From NCBI GenBank assembly GCA_951213105.1, contig OX578135.1:160819250-160883249 (forward strand): a stretch of DNA of 64,000 nt. Direction: 5' to 3'. Numbering within the stretch: the first letter of the stretch is position 1; every line of letters starts with the position of its first letter. The DNA comes from Amaurobius ferox. Taxonomy: Eukaryota > Arthropoda > Arachnida > Araneae > Amaurobiidae. The notes under the pieces were generated by a model. It did not search any database and was not told the DNA's origin. It was given only the letters and a program-made list of their open reading frames with translations. Below, in pieces: positions 12,205 through 27,200 of the stretch. The position numbers and the translations under genes are program-made.

Positions 12205-15200
12205 CCCCTTCCACATTGTGATTTTTCGCAAAGACCAAGCCAACTACTGCCATGGAAGAAAGTGAATAAAATATTCTATTTCTTATTATATATACAAAAT
12301 ATTTCAATTTTATCGAAAATCCATTTTGTTTAGTCTTCCTATTCATTTTGCAGTTGAAATCTTCAAAAAAATTGTAGTTTAAAAATAATTTTTTATCAAG
12401 TTTGATGGTGCATTTCCCCCCACCCCCACCCCCATCCCCCAGAAAAATATATCTTGTACCTTCTGTAGATTAGATATTTGTCAAGTATACTCATGGTACT
12501 GGCATTCATGAGGAGGTAAGGTCAAGATTAAAATGTCTTTGGGTGGGACTTACATTCTTTTCTGCTTAACAGGTTTAGGTACTTAGTGACCATGAAGGAT
12601 AAAGGGTGTCTCTACCCTCAATGCAAGTGAACGAGATAAAAAAAAAAGCCCCTTTATTGAGAATCATTCAACTGGGGAAACAAGTTTATCCTTAACAATT
12701 TTTCATGGGTAAATATATTTACTAATTGCTGATTCTCTGATTCCAGACAACTTTGTTAAAATAATTTAAAATGTAAATAATTTTTTTTCCTGTGACATAT
12801 TAAAGATTTTTTCTGTTTTTTTTTTTAACCCCCACCCCACCTCCATGTTTCTGTACCACTGACAGGCTCCAATCACTTACACACTAGGTATAATTTTCCA
12901 AAATACAGTTTCCAGAATATCTGGTCAGGCCCCCCATATCAAATTGTGGAACATGGTACCAAGTAGTGCCGCGGGCCCCATGTATATTAAGGGAGTTATT
13001 AACCTCCACCCCACCCCACCTCCATGTATCCAACACATTTTCGCCAAAGTTAACTTTAGTAAAATAATTTTTGCTCAGTCTTTTTAAATAATTTAAAGTT
13101 GAATTCTCTAGTTACAAAATAGTAAAGCACAGTATAAAAAACAATCATTTAGTGAAATGAAAATGTAAATATATATTCATGAATAAAGTAAAAAAAGATC
13201 TATCCAAAATAACTTCCAATATCCTTATTTGAACAACTTCTATTCCTATTGCCACTCTTAACAAAAGCAGGATATGCAGATAAAACACTCTTGATTTTCT
13301 ATATCAATCGATTTTTCATATCAAAATCTCATATATGCAAATATTCTTGTTGCAATAAATTATTTTTTAATAACGTGCAATAGTAGCTTGGATCTTCTAA
13401 ATCAGTTGGTCTCTAATTTTCTTCAAATCAATACTCCATAGGGGTACCAAAAAGTTAATTTTACTTAATATAAGAAGGCATGTGTGCAGTCTGTAGCGAG
13501 GAATCTAAGCTGCGGACAGCGACGGAATCTGGTACAGAGGCATTCCAGGACGACTCAACAAATACTACTCAATGAATTGTTTTTAATTCATATTAGTTTT
13601 TTGGTTATTTTATATTGAATCATGATTTTGAGCGATTTTCACAAAAATCGGTTCCTTAACGATCGAAAATGTTATCGCAGAGTTTCTATTTTGACACTAT
13701 CGAAAAGATCGAAAAACGTTTTTTCTAACAATGTTTGACCGAATCCGTAGGACAATTCCTTTAAATTTATTTATTTATTTTTAAATACATCGAAATTTGT
13801 ATATTTTCGATTATTTGATACTTAAATATGTGTGTATATCCTCGTATTCTAACGGAAATATTTTTAATTACTACATTATTTTATTTGCTGTGAATTTTCA
13901 AGCAAACGCATAAAATTTTAAATTGTAGATATCGTTATGAAATGTGTATATTTTTCTCCCCAGTGGACATTTGTGCGCATGCCCCTTAAAGTCTTGGAAC
14001 TCACGATGCAGTTTAAGTCATCTCGCCTAGAGAAATGATTTCATTTTGTTTCTTTTATTTATTTATTTTTCTTCTTTCCACATTTGCGAAATGAAAGAAG
14101 GAAGCAATTTGTAAATTGAGTGGTTTTTATCTGTATGTATTATTTAACTAGCGGAAGCTTATCTAGGACCTGGGCAACTCTGAGTAATTATTTTTAGTAG
14201 TATATAAATGCGCACCAGCGAAGAAAAATGACCTATCTGCATCTTACGGCCTTCTGGTATGATTAATTTTCATTCTTCCTGCCCTCTACAGTAGTATGAC
14301 AGGTTCAACAACACATCAGTTGCAAAAAATTTCTTGAGTTATTTGATAATTTGAAAGAATCTACAAATTTTTTGTAAATTTTAATTGTTTTATTTACTAC
14401 TCAGAGAACAAAAAAGTTATGCACAGCTTCAGTAACTAAAACATCTGATGTATCTAACAAAAAACTTCCCAGCAAATGAAAATATTTTGATATCCATAAA
14501 CAATAAAAAAAATCAGAACTTCCTTATGACTCAAACTCGTTGAAAATAAATAGGTCTTATGTTGACACTGATTAAAATAAGTATACCTAATTGCATGGAA
14601 ATTATTAAATTATTTTGAGAGATATCATGCTCGTTGTAGGAAAAGTAATATTTCTAATACCTCAAAAGTAGCTTAGGATAAATCCTAACTATATTTTCCA
14701 TTTCTGGTTAAAAGTACTTAAATTTTGGTAATAAATACCATATTTAATTTTTTTTTTTTTTTTCTATAATTTTTTTAACTTAGATAACAAAACATGCAAT
14801 ATCTGGATAATGGAACATCCTATAAATGATGTCATTTGCTTTTTTATATAAAAATAAATTCCATATTAAACGGCTATTTCTGTACATATATTGGTAACAT
14901 GAATGTTTTGTATGTCTTTTCAATTTTAAGAATAAATAATTGAAAAAGCCTTCTCCTGGTCCGACCTCACTGAAAATTAATAGGATTCTGATATTTACAC
15001 GATTGAAATAATCGTACGACATTCTGTTTCATTATTTCAATCTGTGTTGTACTCATAGATGGTACTGGTTTGTACGTTTTCAGGGATGTTCTCAATGAGT
15101 AAATTCATCCAAAAGTTTTATACAAATTTTAAATGTGTATAATAATTTTACAGAACTATATAGTATTTTGATAAAATAAATAACGTTAGTTCTAAGATGA

Positions 15201-18200
15201 ATATTTTTAAGGCAATTAAAAATAATATTGAAAAAATATAAGAATTCAAACAAACCCAGACACCTGTGCAAAACAATTTTCTATTAATTACAAATATTGA
15301 AGAATTTATACGAGTTACAAAATCTTACTGCCAAATAAAAACACATTTTCATCGGATTAAACAGAGGTATCTTACTCATCAACGATAAATTCGTTTCTAG
15401 AGGATCCACTCAGATGAACATTGATTGCTTAGGAGCATTCTGCTAGATAAAAGGTCTTCAATGCTAACCACTTGGTTTCCCCAGGATGATATACAACACT
15501 CTTCCTTCAGGCATCTACTACAGAACTTGAGAGCTGGAAATATGGTCATCCGATCCATTGCCAAATACCCAGAATTTTCTCCTGCTACAAAAGAGCGTAG
15601 ATATTTGTCAGTAGACTAGACCTGGACCCCCTGATGTGTTAATTGCTTTAGGATAACTAACCATTCACTTAAGATCTTATCTCATCTGTATGGGAGGGAA
15701 AAAGACCCCTCTACACAAAGAGATAACTCTCTGTGGAGGGCTTTTCTTTTCTAGTTGTAAAGTCATTTATTTTGTCAGTTCAATGCTTGCAAATTTTTGA
15801 AGCTAAATAGCAAAAAATTACTTTTATTACCCTGGGAAATGCTTTGTAGCCCTCCCTTCAAAGCTGGGCAATTTATGTGGAGTATTATCTATTATTTTCT
15901 TACCGGATTTTCTGATCCCTTGTTGATGAGATAGCTACTCTTTGTACGTTACGGACGTCATTTTTTTTTTCCCCCCCTGATGAAACACATGGAATCAATT
16001 CCAGCCGTCCAAATTGCTGCTCTCAGTCTTCGGATGAGTCGGTCGGCCTGGACTTTCGACACATGGAATCAAAGAAATAAAACGTATCACATGTTGCTTA
16101 ACATATCATATGTTTAATTTTTACAATTCTTTGGGGTTTCTTTTATTGTTTTAAAGAACTTGCGTTTGCTTTTAATCTATTCTATACTTGTAATTTTATA
16201 CTTGCGTAAAATATGCGATATTGTATCATAAAATATTATTTATTACAAATTCATTTGCACAAATAATGCTAAAAAAATATTTTTCCACGGACTCCTATCG
16301 TTCACCGAGCCCCAGTACCATGGTCCCAACTGACCCCTCTTTTGTGGGGACCCTGTATCTGGTTAACTAGGTACTGGTTAACAAAATTCAATTGAATAAC
16401 CAGTCAACAGGATCCAATCAAATACAAAATCAACTTATAAATTATTTTCAAACATTAGTGGAAAGAAAACCCCTCATAATAAAATATATTTTAGTGGCAA
16501 CAAATAGAAAACACACCCTCCAATAATTAAATACAAAAAATCCATTGCAAACTGTATGTCAAAAATGATTAAAAAAACCTTTTTCTTCCCAAAATTTAAT
16601 AAATATATCAAAACAGAATATCCTATTCTGTCCACTTTCTAATTGAAAATTTATTACTTTTTGGGGTTAAATAATGCCTATTTTTATATAAAAATATCTG
16701 CATTAGAATTACAACATTTTAGATAGATGTCACCACTTAACATTGTGTTAAAATGGTAAATTTTATAAACCACTCTCATTAAAATGTGAAATAATTAAAA
16801 AACTTAAACAAATGAAATTTATGTTCTTCAATGTGCAGACCAGTACTGTATCATTTAAAATATGAATTATTTTACTTATATTCAAGAATTATATAAAAGC
16901 CGACGTGGTTCTCGAGTGGTCAAAGCAAGCGTTTCCGTAGAAATCGCTCGACCGCCACGTTGTGGGTTTACGCCCCACATAAGGCATGGATGTTTGTGTT
17001 GTGGGCGCAATGTGATCTGCCCCCCTCTGGTGCGCCTGGGGCAACGTCAATGAACGGCTAAATGGTTCACACTCTGGCCGCTGTAATAAAGGCGAATGAC
17101 TAAGGTCAAAGTGCCTGGCCATTTGAGAAAAAAAAAAAGAATTATATAAAATATTCTTGAAGATAAGTAAAATAAATCATTTTTTCATTGCTTCCAAATT
17201 CAATTGTTTTTCCAATTTGTGTTTGAAAGGGCAAATATTCTTAAATCATTTGAGATTTCTTTTGAAATGTAGGTGTTTCAAAATTGTTCCTAAATTTTTT
17301 TCAGTGAATTGTAACTAGTGATTGCAATACCGGACCAAAAATACAATACCTGTATTCGGTAGTTTTTTAAACGTTATACCGGAATACCGGTATTAGGAAT
17401 TTTTCAAAAAATGGTACAAAAACACTTGTTTCTTTGCCTTATTTATTAGTTTTATACAAAAAATGTATAAACTATAAAAATATAAACAATTTTGTTATGT
17501 ACAAATATAAAATAAAGGAACAAATGTTATAATCAAATATTATTAATAAGAACAGTAAAATAATAATTTATAACATTAGAAACAAAACATATTTGCAGTA
17601 TTACAATACAATAAAGGAACAAAATATATAGTATTATTATTAAGAGTAAATATCACATAAAAGTCTATTATATAATATTTATTAACTGCATATTTTTGAA
17701 ATGTGATCATAAAAAACATAATGCATCTATTGAACTGTCATTAAGCCTGGAACGTATTTTTGTGCACATATTACCTGCAGTTGAAAATGCTCTTTCTGCA
17801 GCATCCACGGTGGTTGGTGGTACTGTTAATAATGAGCGATATACTTCCTCTAAATATTTGCCTGAAAGTCCTTCATCATCTAACAACTCGGTCTCTCATC
17901 TGATGGTTTTGGATAAATCTATTTTTTGTATTACTTTTGTATTATTGTTTGTGGCAATTTTTTTATTTATAGCTAATTGTAATTTCTTCTTGAGAGACAA
18001 TTCTTTTCCGATATTAACATCAACATCATCTTCAACGAATTCCTCTGGATAGGTTTGTGTTTGCTTTTCATATTTTTGTGGAAATTTACGATGAATTTAA
18101 TTAAATTTGACCTTGTTAACTTCTTTTCTTCACTTTCGTTTTCTTTTTTATACATAGTTGAAAAGTGTTTATGACTTTGTTCATTCTGTCTGTCCGTTAG

Positions 18201-21200
18201 AAACGATAACTGCCGTAAAATGGCTTTATCAAAATGAAATTTTATTTTGTTGTTCAGACGGTCTGTGGGAGCTATGAGAATATAAATGAATGATATCACC
18301 CAATTAGTTTGGATTGAACTCGGGTTGAAAAAATGAAATACATTGAACCCTATGGGACCTAATTTTTCAAACATTTTTTAAGCGAATTTAAAATTCACAA
18401 ATTGCTTCGAAAATTTTAGGAAATATTCAAATTATCCCATAAAGTATATGAAAAAAAATTCAGCAAAATATATTCAGTAGTTTTTTAAATAAAAATTAAA
18501 ATATTAATTACACCCTTTATATGAAGAGATCACGTGACCCACTTCAAAATAAAATATGGCATCCATCTTGTGTCACAATCTTGAATTTTGAAGTTCGTTT
18601 TAATTCATATTTAATGTTGTATCCATCCTGAAACTGCTTTATTTTTGCTTAAATTCTGTGCATCTACATACTGAAACAATGCAATTACAATATATTTGAG
18701 TTTAAATGATCATCAAACTTTGATTATTTCTACAACGAAGCCTAATTTTAACTTATGGATAATGTAAACACCAAAAGATGTAGAATGAGTTGTATAAGAA
18801 TTGCTGCATTTTTTTAATGCAAAATTATTTAGCTCATGGAGTCTGTAATATAGCTGATATGAATGAAACATTCATTGACTTTACACAGAGAACCAGATGA
18901 TTTTTTTATGAAGTTTTAAGCATAGAGTTAAATTACTTGTACCTCCATGGTTTTAAGTTTTTAAATAAAATAAATTATTATAGTATTGTGATAAAAGAAA
19001 AAAAGTTTATGAATGAAATGATGCTTTTATATAGAGGCTATCTGTATTTCAATGACGTCATTTGAATAAAGTTCATTTGTTTTCAATGAAGTTTTCAAAT
19101 ATAATAAATTATTGTAGTATTATGATAATTTTAAAAATATTACCGAGGAATGTATCACATTTTAGAGATGTTTAAAGCAGGCAATTTATATTTCAATGCC
19201 GTCATTTGAATGAAGTTCTTTTTTTTTTTCGATGAAGCTTTAAGTTTTCAAATATAATAGATTAATGTAGAATTGTGATAATTTTTAAAATATTACCGAG
19301 GAATGTATTGCATTTTAGAGATGTTTATATAAAATTGTATTGAAGTTTGAAAGTATTTCATAATCAATGCTTTATGCATGATTGATCTTTCTTGGTTTTT
19401 TGTCACATATGCATTCCGCCTATTGGGCTCTACTATTTTGTCCTAATCAAGTTGACTTACGAAAACATTGTGTCCGAATTAGAATCATTTGGATGGCAAA
19501 AACAAAATGGCTTGCCGGCCACCAGAAGCAGAATCATTCGAAAAAAGATGGCTCACTGTCCAAGTTAAAAGCATGGATATCCCAAAAAAAGGCTCACCAG
19601 CAGTAATGTGGTGTGGTCCTTGTGGATGCCTTCCCTACTCAGTTCTGATCTAAATTGTGTGGCACTTCCCACCAGTCCAAACATGTACTTTACGCCTTCA
19701 GGTAGGTCATACAGTCTGGATTGAACAAACAAACGTGGCATTGTCGACATTTAAAAAAATGACTTGTCAGCCACCCTTTAACGGGGCACCGGCTCATCTA
19801 ACAACTCCACTTAATATTGTCAAGTGAATAAAAATATTCCTGTCCTTGCACACTCAAAGCGAAATATCACTCCATGGCAAAATGGTATTATCCAAAATTT
19901 GATTCGCTGATGCTGCTGATGTCATACCAAAATAACTGAACATAGACTCGTCCAGTGACCATAGGCTATGAGCAGCCTGTAAGCAAGCGATAACCTCTAA
20001 AAGTTCAAGGTCAAGTTGAAAACATTGGAACCAAGCTCTTGCGCAGGAGGGCCATATCAATTTGCCCATCAATCCTTTAAGCTGTCTACAAACAGTCAAA
20101 TTTAGACAAGGCTTTTTTCCGATATCTAGTCAGTGCTTAAATCACCAAGGGCCCCTCATTGCAAGTAGCCGAAAACTATGCAAGAGTTCTCAGTAAATGG
20201 ATAAGGGCAAGTTTTCCTAGAATTATTCTCTCAAGTTATCGCAGCTGTCCGGAAGATTTCTTTTACATTATGATGTACTAAAACATTCTAAATCATTCTT
20301 AAATGCAATAAAACTTCTAAACTTCTGCAATAAAGTTTCTAACATCTGAAAATCATCTGAAAACCTAAAAACTTCTGAAAATATGCCATGAAACCAGTTT
20401 CTCCCTAAGTGCATAAAAATATGCTAATCCTGTAAAATATTAAAATGGCACTTTCCTAAAAATAAAAATACATTAAAGTAAAAAAGAGAACACAGAGTTT
20501 TAGTTTTCAAAAATCTAACGTGTATTAAAACTTAAAACTTCATTTTTAAAGAACTATTAAAATTTACATCTCATTAACTAAATAAATTAAATTAAACATC
20601 ATAAATAAATTAAATAAATTGAATGGCCGGTCGTTCAGTGGTAGTAAAAACGTTAGAATATTAAATTTAAAGTTAACAATGTTAAAATTATACAATTATT
20701 TGCCAAACTAGAATTTAGAATTAAAAAAAAACATCAGTTAGCCAAAAGTAAATTTCAACTAAAAGTAACCTCAGGTTCAGGTATATAGGTAAAGGGGTCT
20801 CATTCAATGGCAACTCAATTAAACCTTAAATACTGCAAAAGAATAAAATTAATGAAAAGATATCACCCATAAACGGGAAGATGCCGAACGGCCGAAATAA
20901 AGTCTCGAGGAAGAAATCGATGTCAGTTATCATCAGCTTGGGTGCAGTCCTCTTTTGCTCCAGAAAAAAAAACCAATGGAGACGTATCTCCCATAAAGCA
21001 TCGGTACATCAAGTGAGTCCAACCATTTAAGTGGAATATGGTGCTCCAACACTTTACGAAAAGAACACTCACGGAACTTGATTAGCACGAAAACGGGCAG
21101 CTCTTTCGCATCATAGGAAAATTCAGCCGAAAGTAGCAGAGCGCCAGTGGACATCGTCCGGAACCAAAAACACAGACGACTCCATCAAAAAAACCAAGAA

Positions 21201-24200
21201 GTAAACAATTGGAGGTCCGGTCCTGGGACTCAAAAAATTTAAACTACTCAGTTCATTATGAAAGAACAAATCCGACCTCCGGAACTAAACAATTATTCCA
21301 AAGTCCCCAAAAAAATTTTCATTTGAAAAATGAAAAATTTTAGCTAACACATGACAAAATTCGCGAAACGAAGGAGAAAAGAAAAAAAAATCAAAATCAC
21401 AACTGCATCTGTAACATGAGCCATATAAATCACATAAAAAAAAAATCAAATTCCTTATAAGTAAATCAAAAATCAAATATTCACTTCACTAAACATTTCC
21501 ATAAAATCAGTTAACGTATTTCTCAACATTTCTAAACTCTTAAACATACATATAGATTCAACATTAAACTCTCTAACTTCATTATAACTCCACATTAACA
21601 CAAGTTCATTAAATTAATTTTTAAAAAATAATGCTCCACAAATTGACAATCAAAGAGAAGTAGAAAAAAATAATGATAAACAGAGCTTTATATCATTAGT
21701 TGTTATGAAAAAACAAAGATTTTAATGGAAACTTTGGACCAGCCAAAGAATTCAAATAATCTAAACCACAAATTTTGAACAGGCCATAAATAACAACCTA
21801 TTAATATAAATCATCAAATTTATCACCAATCTCCTTTTCTACAAAAAAAACAATTATTCGAAGCAAAATTTCCAATTTAAATAATAATATCAATGTTGGC
21901 TCAAGTTACAAACAAAAAAAAATTGTGGAATATTTACCCCAAATAATAAACTCAATTCCCTAACAATTTGGAACCTGAACATGGGAAATTAACCGAATTG
22001 TTTACAAATTATATTATAAACTGATTACTTGGCAAATTAGGTTGTTTAAAAGGCAAATATACACCAAAATGAAATGACACTATGCATCATTTTACAACTA
22101 ATATCAATAAACGTGATTCCAATAAATATGGTGTGACATCTTGCACTCTCAACAACAATAATAATCTCAATACCATAACTGCGTATCCGTAACCACAAAA
22201 AAATTCTCATATATAAAAAAAATCAAAAACTAACACGAATTTTCTTATATACTGCGAAACATCGCTGCCACAGATTGTAAACAAAATTATGGAGGAACGA
22301 TAAAATAATTAATGACAGACGATTTTAATATTACGGTCAACCAATTAAAAACTCGAAATTTTAAAGAAGAGAACTAGAATTTTAAAGCAGACGAAAATTA
22401 AAAAGAAATGAAGTGAAATGATTTGGAATATATGAATTCGGCAGTAATTTAAAAATGAACGATTTTGAAATATATAAAAGCTGAAAATAGAGCAAAACTG
22501 AAAAATTGCGATAAATTAATGAATTATAATAAATAATAATAAATTTAGAATCAAATCAAAGGGAATAAAAAGGGCAATTAATGGAATCACAAATTAGCCA
22601 ATTTAAATAAATTTAAATTGCCAAAACCCAAAAAGAACGAACTTTCGCCATTTTTAACACAAAACTATGGAATAGAATCTATTTGGAACAGAAGAATATC
22701 AAAAACCTAAACAATTGGTAAATGAATAACTAAAAGAGAATGACTATGTAAATAAGACCCCTGAACACGTTTAGATTAAAAACAAAACTCCTAAAATTAT
22801 TAAATAGCCAAAAAGTAACAAAATAACCCAACACAGCTCTGTGTCAAATGTAAAATAGTTGATATAAAAAGGAGCTCGTTATAAAGCTATCATTTGGAAT
22901 AGATTATTTTTAAAGTCATTATTAATTCTTAATTCTAGTCTTATTTTGATTTAAATCTAAGAATAAATTAAAACAAAATCAATAAAGTTGCAGTTTAATT
23001 TTGATTAAATTTAAATTTGATTAAAAGACGAGCCAATCAGATTAATAAATGTCCTAAATAATGGCAAAAAGCATCTTCTGATATTAATCAACAGATAAGT
23101 TTATGATTTTATTTTTCTGGAGTGATCTGTGATACATTAGATAAATGCTGAAAAAAATGAACGTTTGATGGCAAGTGAATTTCTGTATATCTTAATATAA
23201 AAATTAAAGAGGTTTAATATACACAAAAAGTATATATATATATATTTTTTTTTAATTCACTAATTATCGTCTAATAATTGTATGGATTTCATTCACAGTT
23301 CGCTTAAAAGAAAATTTTTGGATCTTTCTGATGGTTTCAAGATAGAAACTTTAATAATATTTTATATTGCAAGGGATCAGTTTTTGCAAATATCGGCCAA
23401 AATTATTGTGAATGGGGCTAAAATATAAAATAACTAGAAAACTAATTCAAGATCTAAAAAAACATTTATTAAGTAAAAGTAGAAAACGTACCCAGCATTG
23501 TCCAGGAGTTGCAAGCATAAATTGAGTTCATTAATCTAAAAAAATAACAAGATAAATAAATTTTGTTCATATAAATAACAGTGAAATTTACATAAAAATT
23601 TATTAAATAAAATGTCATTTATCTGTTAGTAGGAATTCAAAATGAATTTAAAATCTCAGCATGACTGTCACGAAGGTGACATAATGATTGCACAGACAGA
23701 ACTTAATAAAAGTAGACAAAATCCTTAGTCGTAGGAGGGTGTGGTCTGAATATGGGTCGCTGTTAGATTGTGACATTAGCTGTTAATTGTATTAGTAGCT
23801 GAAGGACTTGAGGTGAGAGAGATTCTGAGGTGCATCTTCCCAGGTCCTGAGGTACCTACATACCAAATTTCATGACCATACGACATATACCTGCTGCAGA
23901 CCACACTCACAGAAACACAGACATCTTCTTTTATTATGTAATATATGTTTTAAAATGTATTTTTAATCATTTCAAAAATGATAATCTGAATTCTTCTAGA
24001 CACCTGATTTCTATGTTGAAATGAAGTGGGAATTTACCAGTTGGGGTAAGTCATGATATTAAAATTATTTTCATTGAATATTTCATCTGTTTAGCTTTTC
24101 CTCAATATTCATGAATGTTCCATTCCCCCAAATGACACACACTAAATAGATCAAGTCATTGACAAAGTACTTAGATTTCTGTCGATTAACTTCATTTCTC

Positions 24201-27200
24201 TTTCTGAGATTGACATATGTTATAAAATATTTTATGAAATAATTTTATACAGTGGCTATCACTTATTAGCTTCACTCATTAATTGATTCAACCACTTTTT
24301 AAATCAAAAGTGTAATACCATGCACAAATAGATAAATTTCATTATAAAGCCTCTGCTCAATGCAATTCTCAGTATCTATGTGTTATTCCCGCAAGTGTCC
24401 TATGTTGAAATTACTTTGTGCTCTTTTTTCAATCTGTGCTCCTCCTACAGGAGCTCTCATTGCAAACAAGATCACACTACTAGAACGAACTTGATTGGTG
24501 TTTTTCTACTCGTACCATCCTGGCATGCACAGGAGAAAGTTCTATTATTGTCATCGTCATTCAACAAGCAAGAGCATACGCAGCTAGCTCTTCCATAGCT
24601 GCTATTAGAGACTGTCTAGAAGATATTTTGTCTTGCTCATAGGAATCACTGAGATTGTCGGTTTTCAGTAATGCCAAAATGAATGTTCCTTCAAATAAAT
24701 TAAAATTACTAGTTTTTCAAAATAGGAAAAATGACATCAATTAAAAAAAATTGGTCCATATAAAAATGGCAGATGTTCCTCCAGAGCAGTAGTACAATCC
24801 TTTCGATACTATGGAAATGAACCACATAAAAAATAATCAAACTTGGATTATTAAATGGGTCAATTACAAAAATTTTCATTTTTCATTTCCTTTTGATGAA
24901 TCCTTCCAGAGAGCCCTGCCTAGATACTTTTACCGAGGCTGGTAGGATGAGTATTTTCCTTTTCTTGCTGATGAAACCAACACAAAAAGCAATCAAGAAA
25001 AGAATAAGATTCTGAAACTCAGTTGCAACACACTGAAATCTGGTTGCCCAATCAAATATACTAACTGACAAATTTTCAGAGAAGACATGGATTAACATTA
25101 CATGCCAAGTATACGGACTGTAAATTATGAAATTAAAAATTTCTCATAATTTTAGTCATTCAGTGACCCATGAGTTCTTAAAGGAATATTAAGAATAAGT
25201 AAAATATTGTAAGGTCTGAATATTCTTATTTTTACACATACAATTTTTATATTAATGACATGCAAAATCCTATTATTAGATAAAAATTAGTCACAATATT
25301 GCACTTCCCTTTGATTGGAGTAATTAATTTGAATGGTATAGAAATAAAGATTTTTGTTACAAAAATAAATGGTGCATGATAAAAAAGTGTTGTATGCACT
25401 TCATGGTGTACATCATATGTGTACATTTTATAGCTTTGAATACAAGTGTATTTAGATTTTTTTTTAATTTCAGAATTCTTCATATTAATTGAAATATTAA
25501 GTTTTGCTTTCATTTCTTATTAGCTATGGCTGCATTTACAAAATATATCAAAATTATTTTAAATTTTCATTTTCAGATGCATATATTTCAAAATAGTGAT
25601 AGCATAACAAATACCATTTAAAAATAAATAAATGCTTGTCCATCATTCTCATGAGATATGCCCTTCTATTCATTTCAAAGCAATATGGATAAAAAGTTTT
25701 GATTACACTCTTACAACATTATAATATTCATAGGCATTAATAGACATTGAAGAGAAAAGCTAATACAGGGTAATTCGGAATTGTTTTACAAAAGCAGAGG
25801 AGTGATAGTACCCCACCAGACAAACAATAATTACCATGGAACATAGGGTCGCATTGCACTCTGAGAGGCAGAAAAGAGGCACGTCAAACCGTGTCGAGCA
25901 TGGAGGACATCATTGTGTACCTGCCTACGTAGTATCTCCTACGCCAGACATGAATGCAGTTACCGTATGCAAATGTCCAGGGAGCGGAATCCCCACTGCA
26001 CAACCCATCGTAAACACCAGCACCGATTTACCGTGAACATCTGGACAGGTATCCTTGGTGATTACCTGGTCGGCCCGTACATCCTGCCAGACCGTTTGTC
26101 CGGCACAACATACCGTATCTTTTTGGAACACGTGCTGCCCATTTTATTGCAGGCTGTTCCACTCCCCATCCAGAGCGACATGTGGTTTATGCACGACGGA
26201 GCACCGGCACACTTTTCCATCACGGTCCGGAACTTCTTGAATGCCACATATCCTGCACGCTGGATCGAACGTGGCGGATCTGTGGCATGGCCTCCTCGCT
26301 CATCAGACCTCAACCCACTGGACTTTTTCTTCTGGGGCCACATGAAATCTTTAGTGTACAAGATGCCTGTAGACTCGTCGGAAGATCTCGTCGCGCGCAT
26401 CATTGTTTCCGCAGACCACATTAACACAACACCCAGAATCTTCGAGAGGATGCGTCAGTCATTCCTTCGCCGGTGTGAATGGTTCAACGACACGCGTGGT
26501 CGCCACTTTGAGCACTTGCTGTGAGTTTGTCGCTGCACAATAAATCTGTTTGTGCAACGTTTGGTATCATTCATTCGCTTTCCCAACACTGGTGTACATG
26601 CAGGTTCGTATTCTGATTTTACTCTTTTCTGCCTCTCTGAGTGCAATGCGACCCTATGTTCCATGGTAATTATTGCTCGTCTGGTAGGGTACTATCACCC
26701 CTCTGCTTTTGTAAAGACAATTTCCACTCACCCTGTATATAAATTGGAAATGATCTTGACTATGAGTGTGCAATAAGATTTTTTCACATTTCTCTGAATA
26801 ATAATAACAGGGTCCGTGCACACTCTGGAAAACCGGGAAATTACAGGGAATTTGAAAGTGAACTAAACTGTCAGGGAAAATCGATTTTTTGTTCAATATT
26901 CTGGAAAAATCAGGGAATTTTCAACTTACCGACCTGTCACAGAGATGCTGATTACTACAGATTCTCCGTAGTTTCTACTGGAAACATCATACTACAAATT
27001 ACCGAATTTGCATAATTTCCTATGGAAAATTGTCTTCTGTGAAGGCCAATGTAAATTTACTGCTGTGTGCACACAAGTCGACTTATCCTCCAGAAAAAAT
27101 ACCTATTGATAATCATGTACAAACAGTCTATCATGCAATTAAAGGTCTTCAACAAAGAAACTTCGTAACCAAAAAGGAAATAATGCCAATCTACCTGGAG

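Larger units (their letters stand above)
10695..12861 (-). mobile_element. Second hAT element (ZMYM1-like type) with perfect 8-bp TSD
   Basis: Left end CAGTGGCGCAGGC, right end TACCACTG. The 8-bp sequence ACAGGCTC lies directly outside each end (10687-10694 and 12862-12869). It is 2167 bp, carries decayed coding on the minus strand, and contains a T-run of about 45 nt and C-rich tracts. The TIRs are diverged beyond CAGTGG, so it is old, yet the target duplication is perfect. Confidence 0.83.

Noticed and set aside
12005..12346. Open frames on both strands encoding long F or K runs
   Set aside because: They only read through the poly-T tract. No protein features.
13962..14037. Possible exon ([20 protein letters not shown]) after TTTTCTCCCCAG
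   Set aside because: Ends in a stop after 24 codons, matches no ANKRD13 segment, and exons 3 and 4 already join in phase without it.
16862..17122. Overlapping open frames on both strands
   Set aside because: They lie across the tRNA-like SINE and its flanks. Higher G+C explains the lack of stops.
20630..20660. tRNA-like GGTCGTTCAGTGGTAG
   Set aside because: Resembles an A box only. No B box, acceptor stem or cloverleaf can be formed.
25836..26664. Several overlapping frames inside the mariner-type element
   Set aside because: Shadows of the transposase frame at 25979-26524 and of the TIRs. Only that frame has family motifs.
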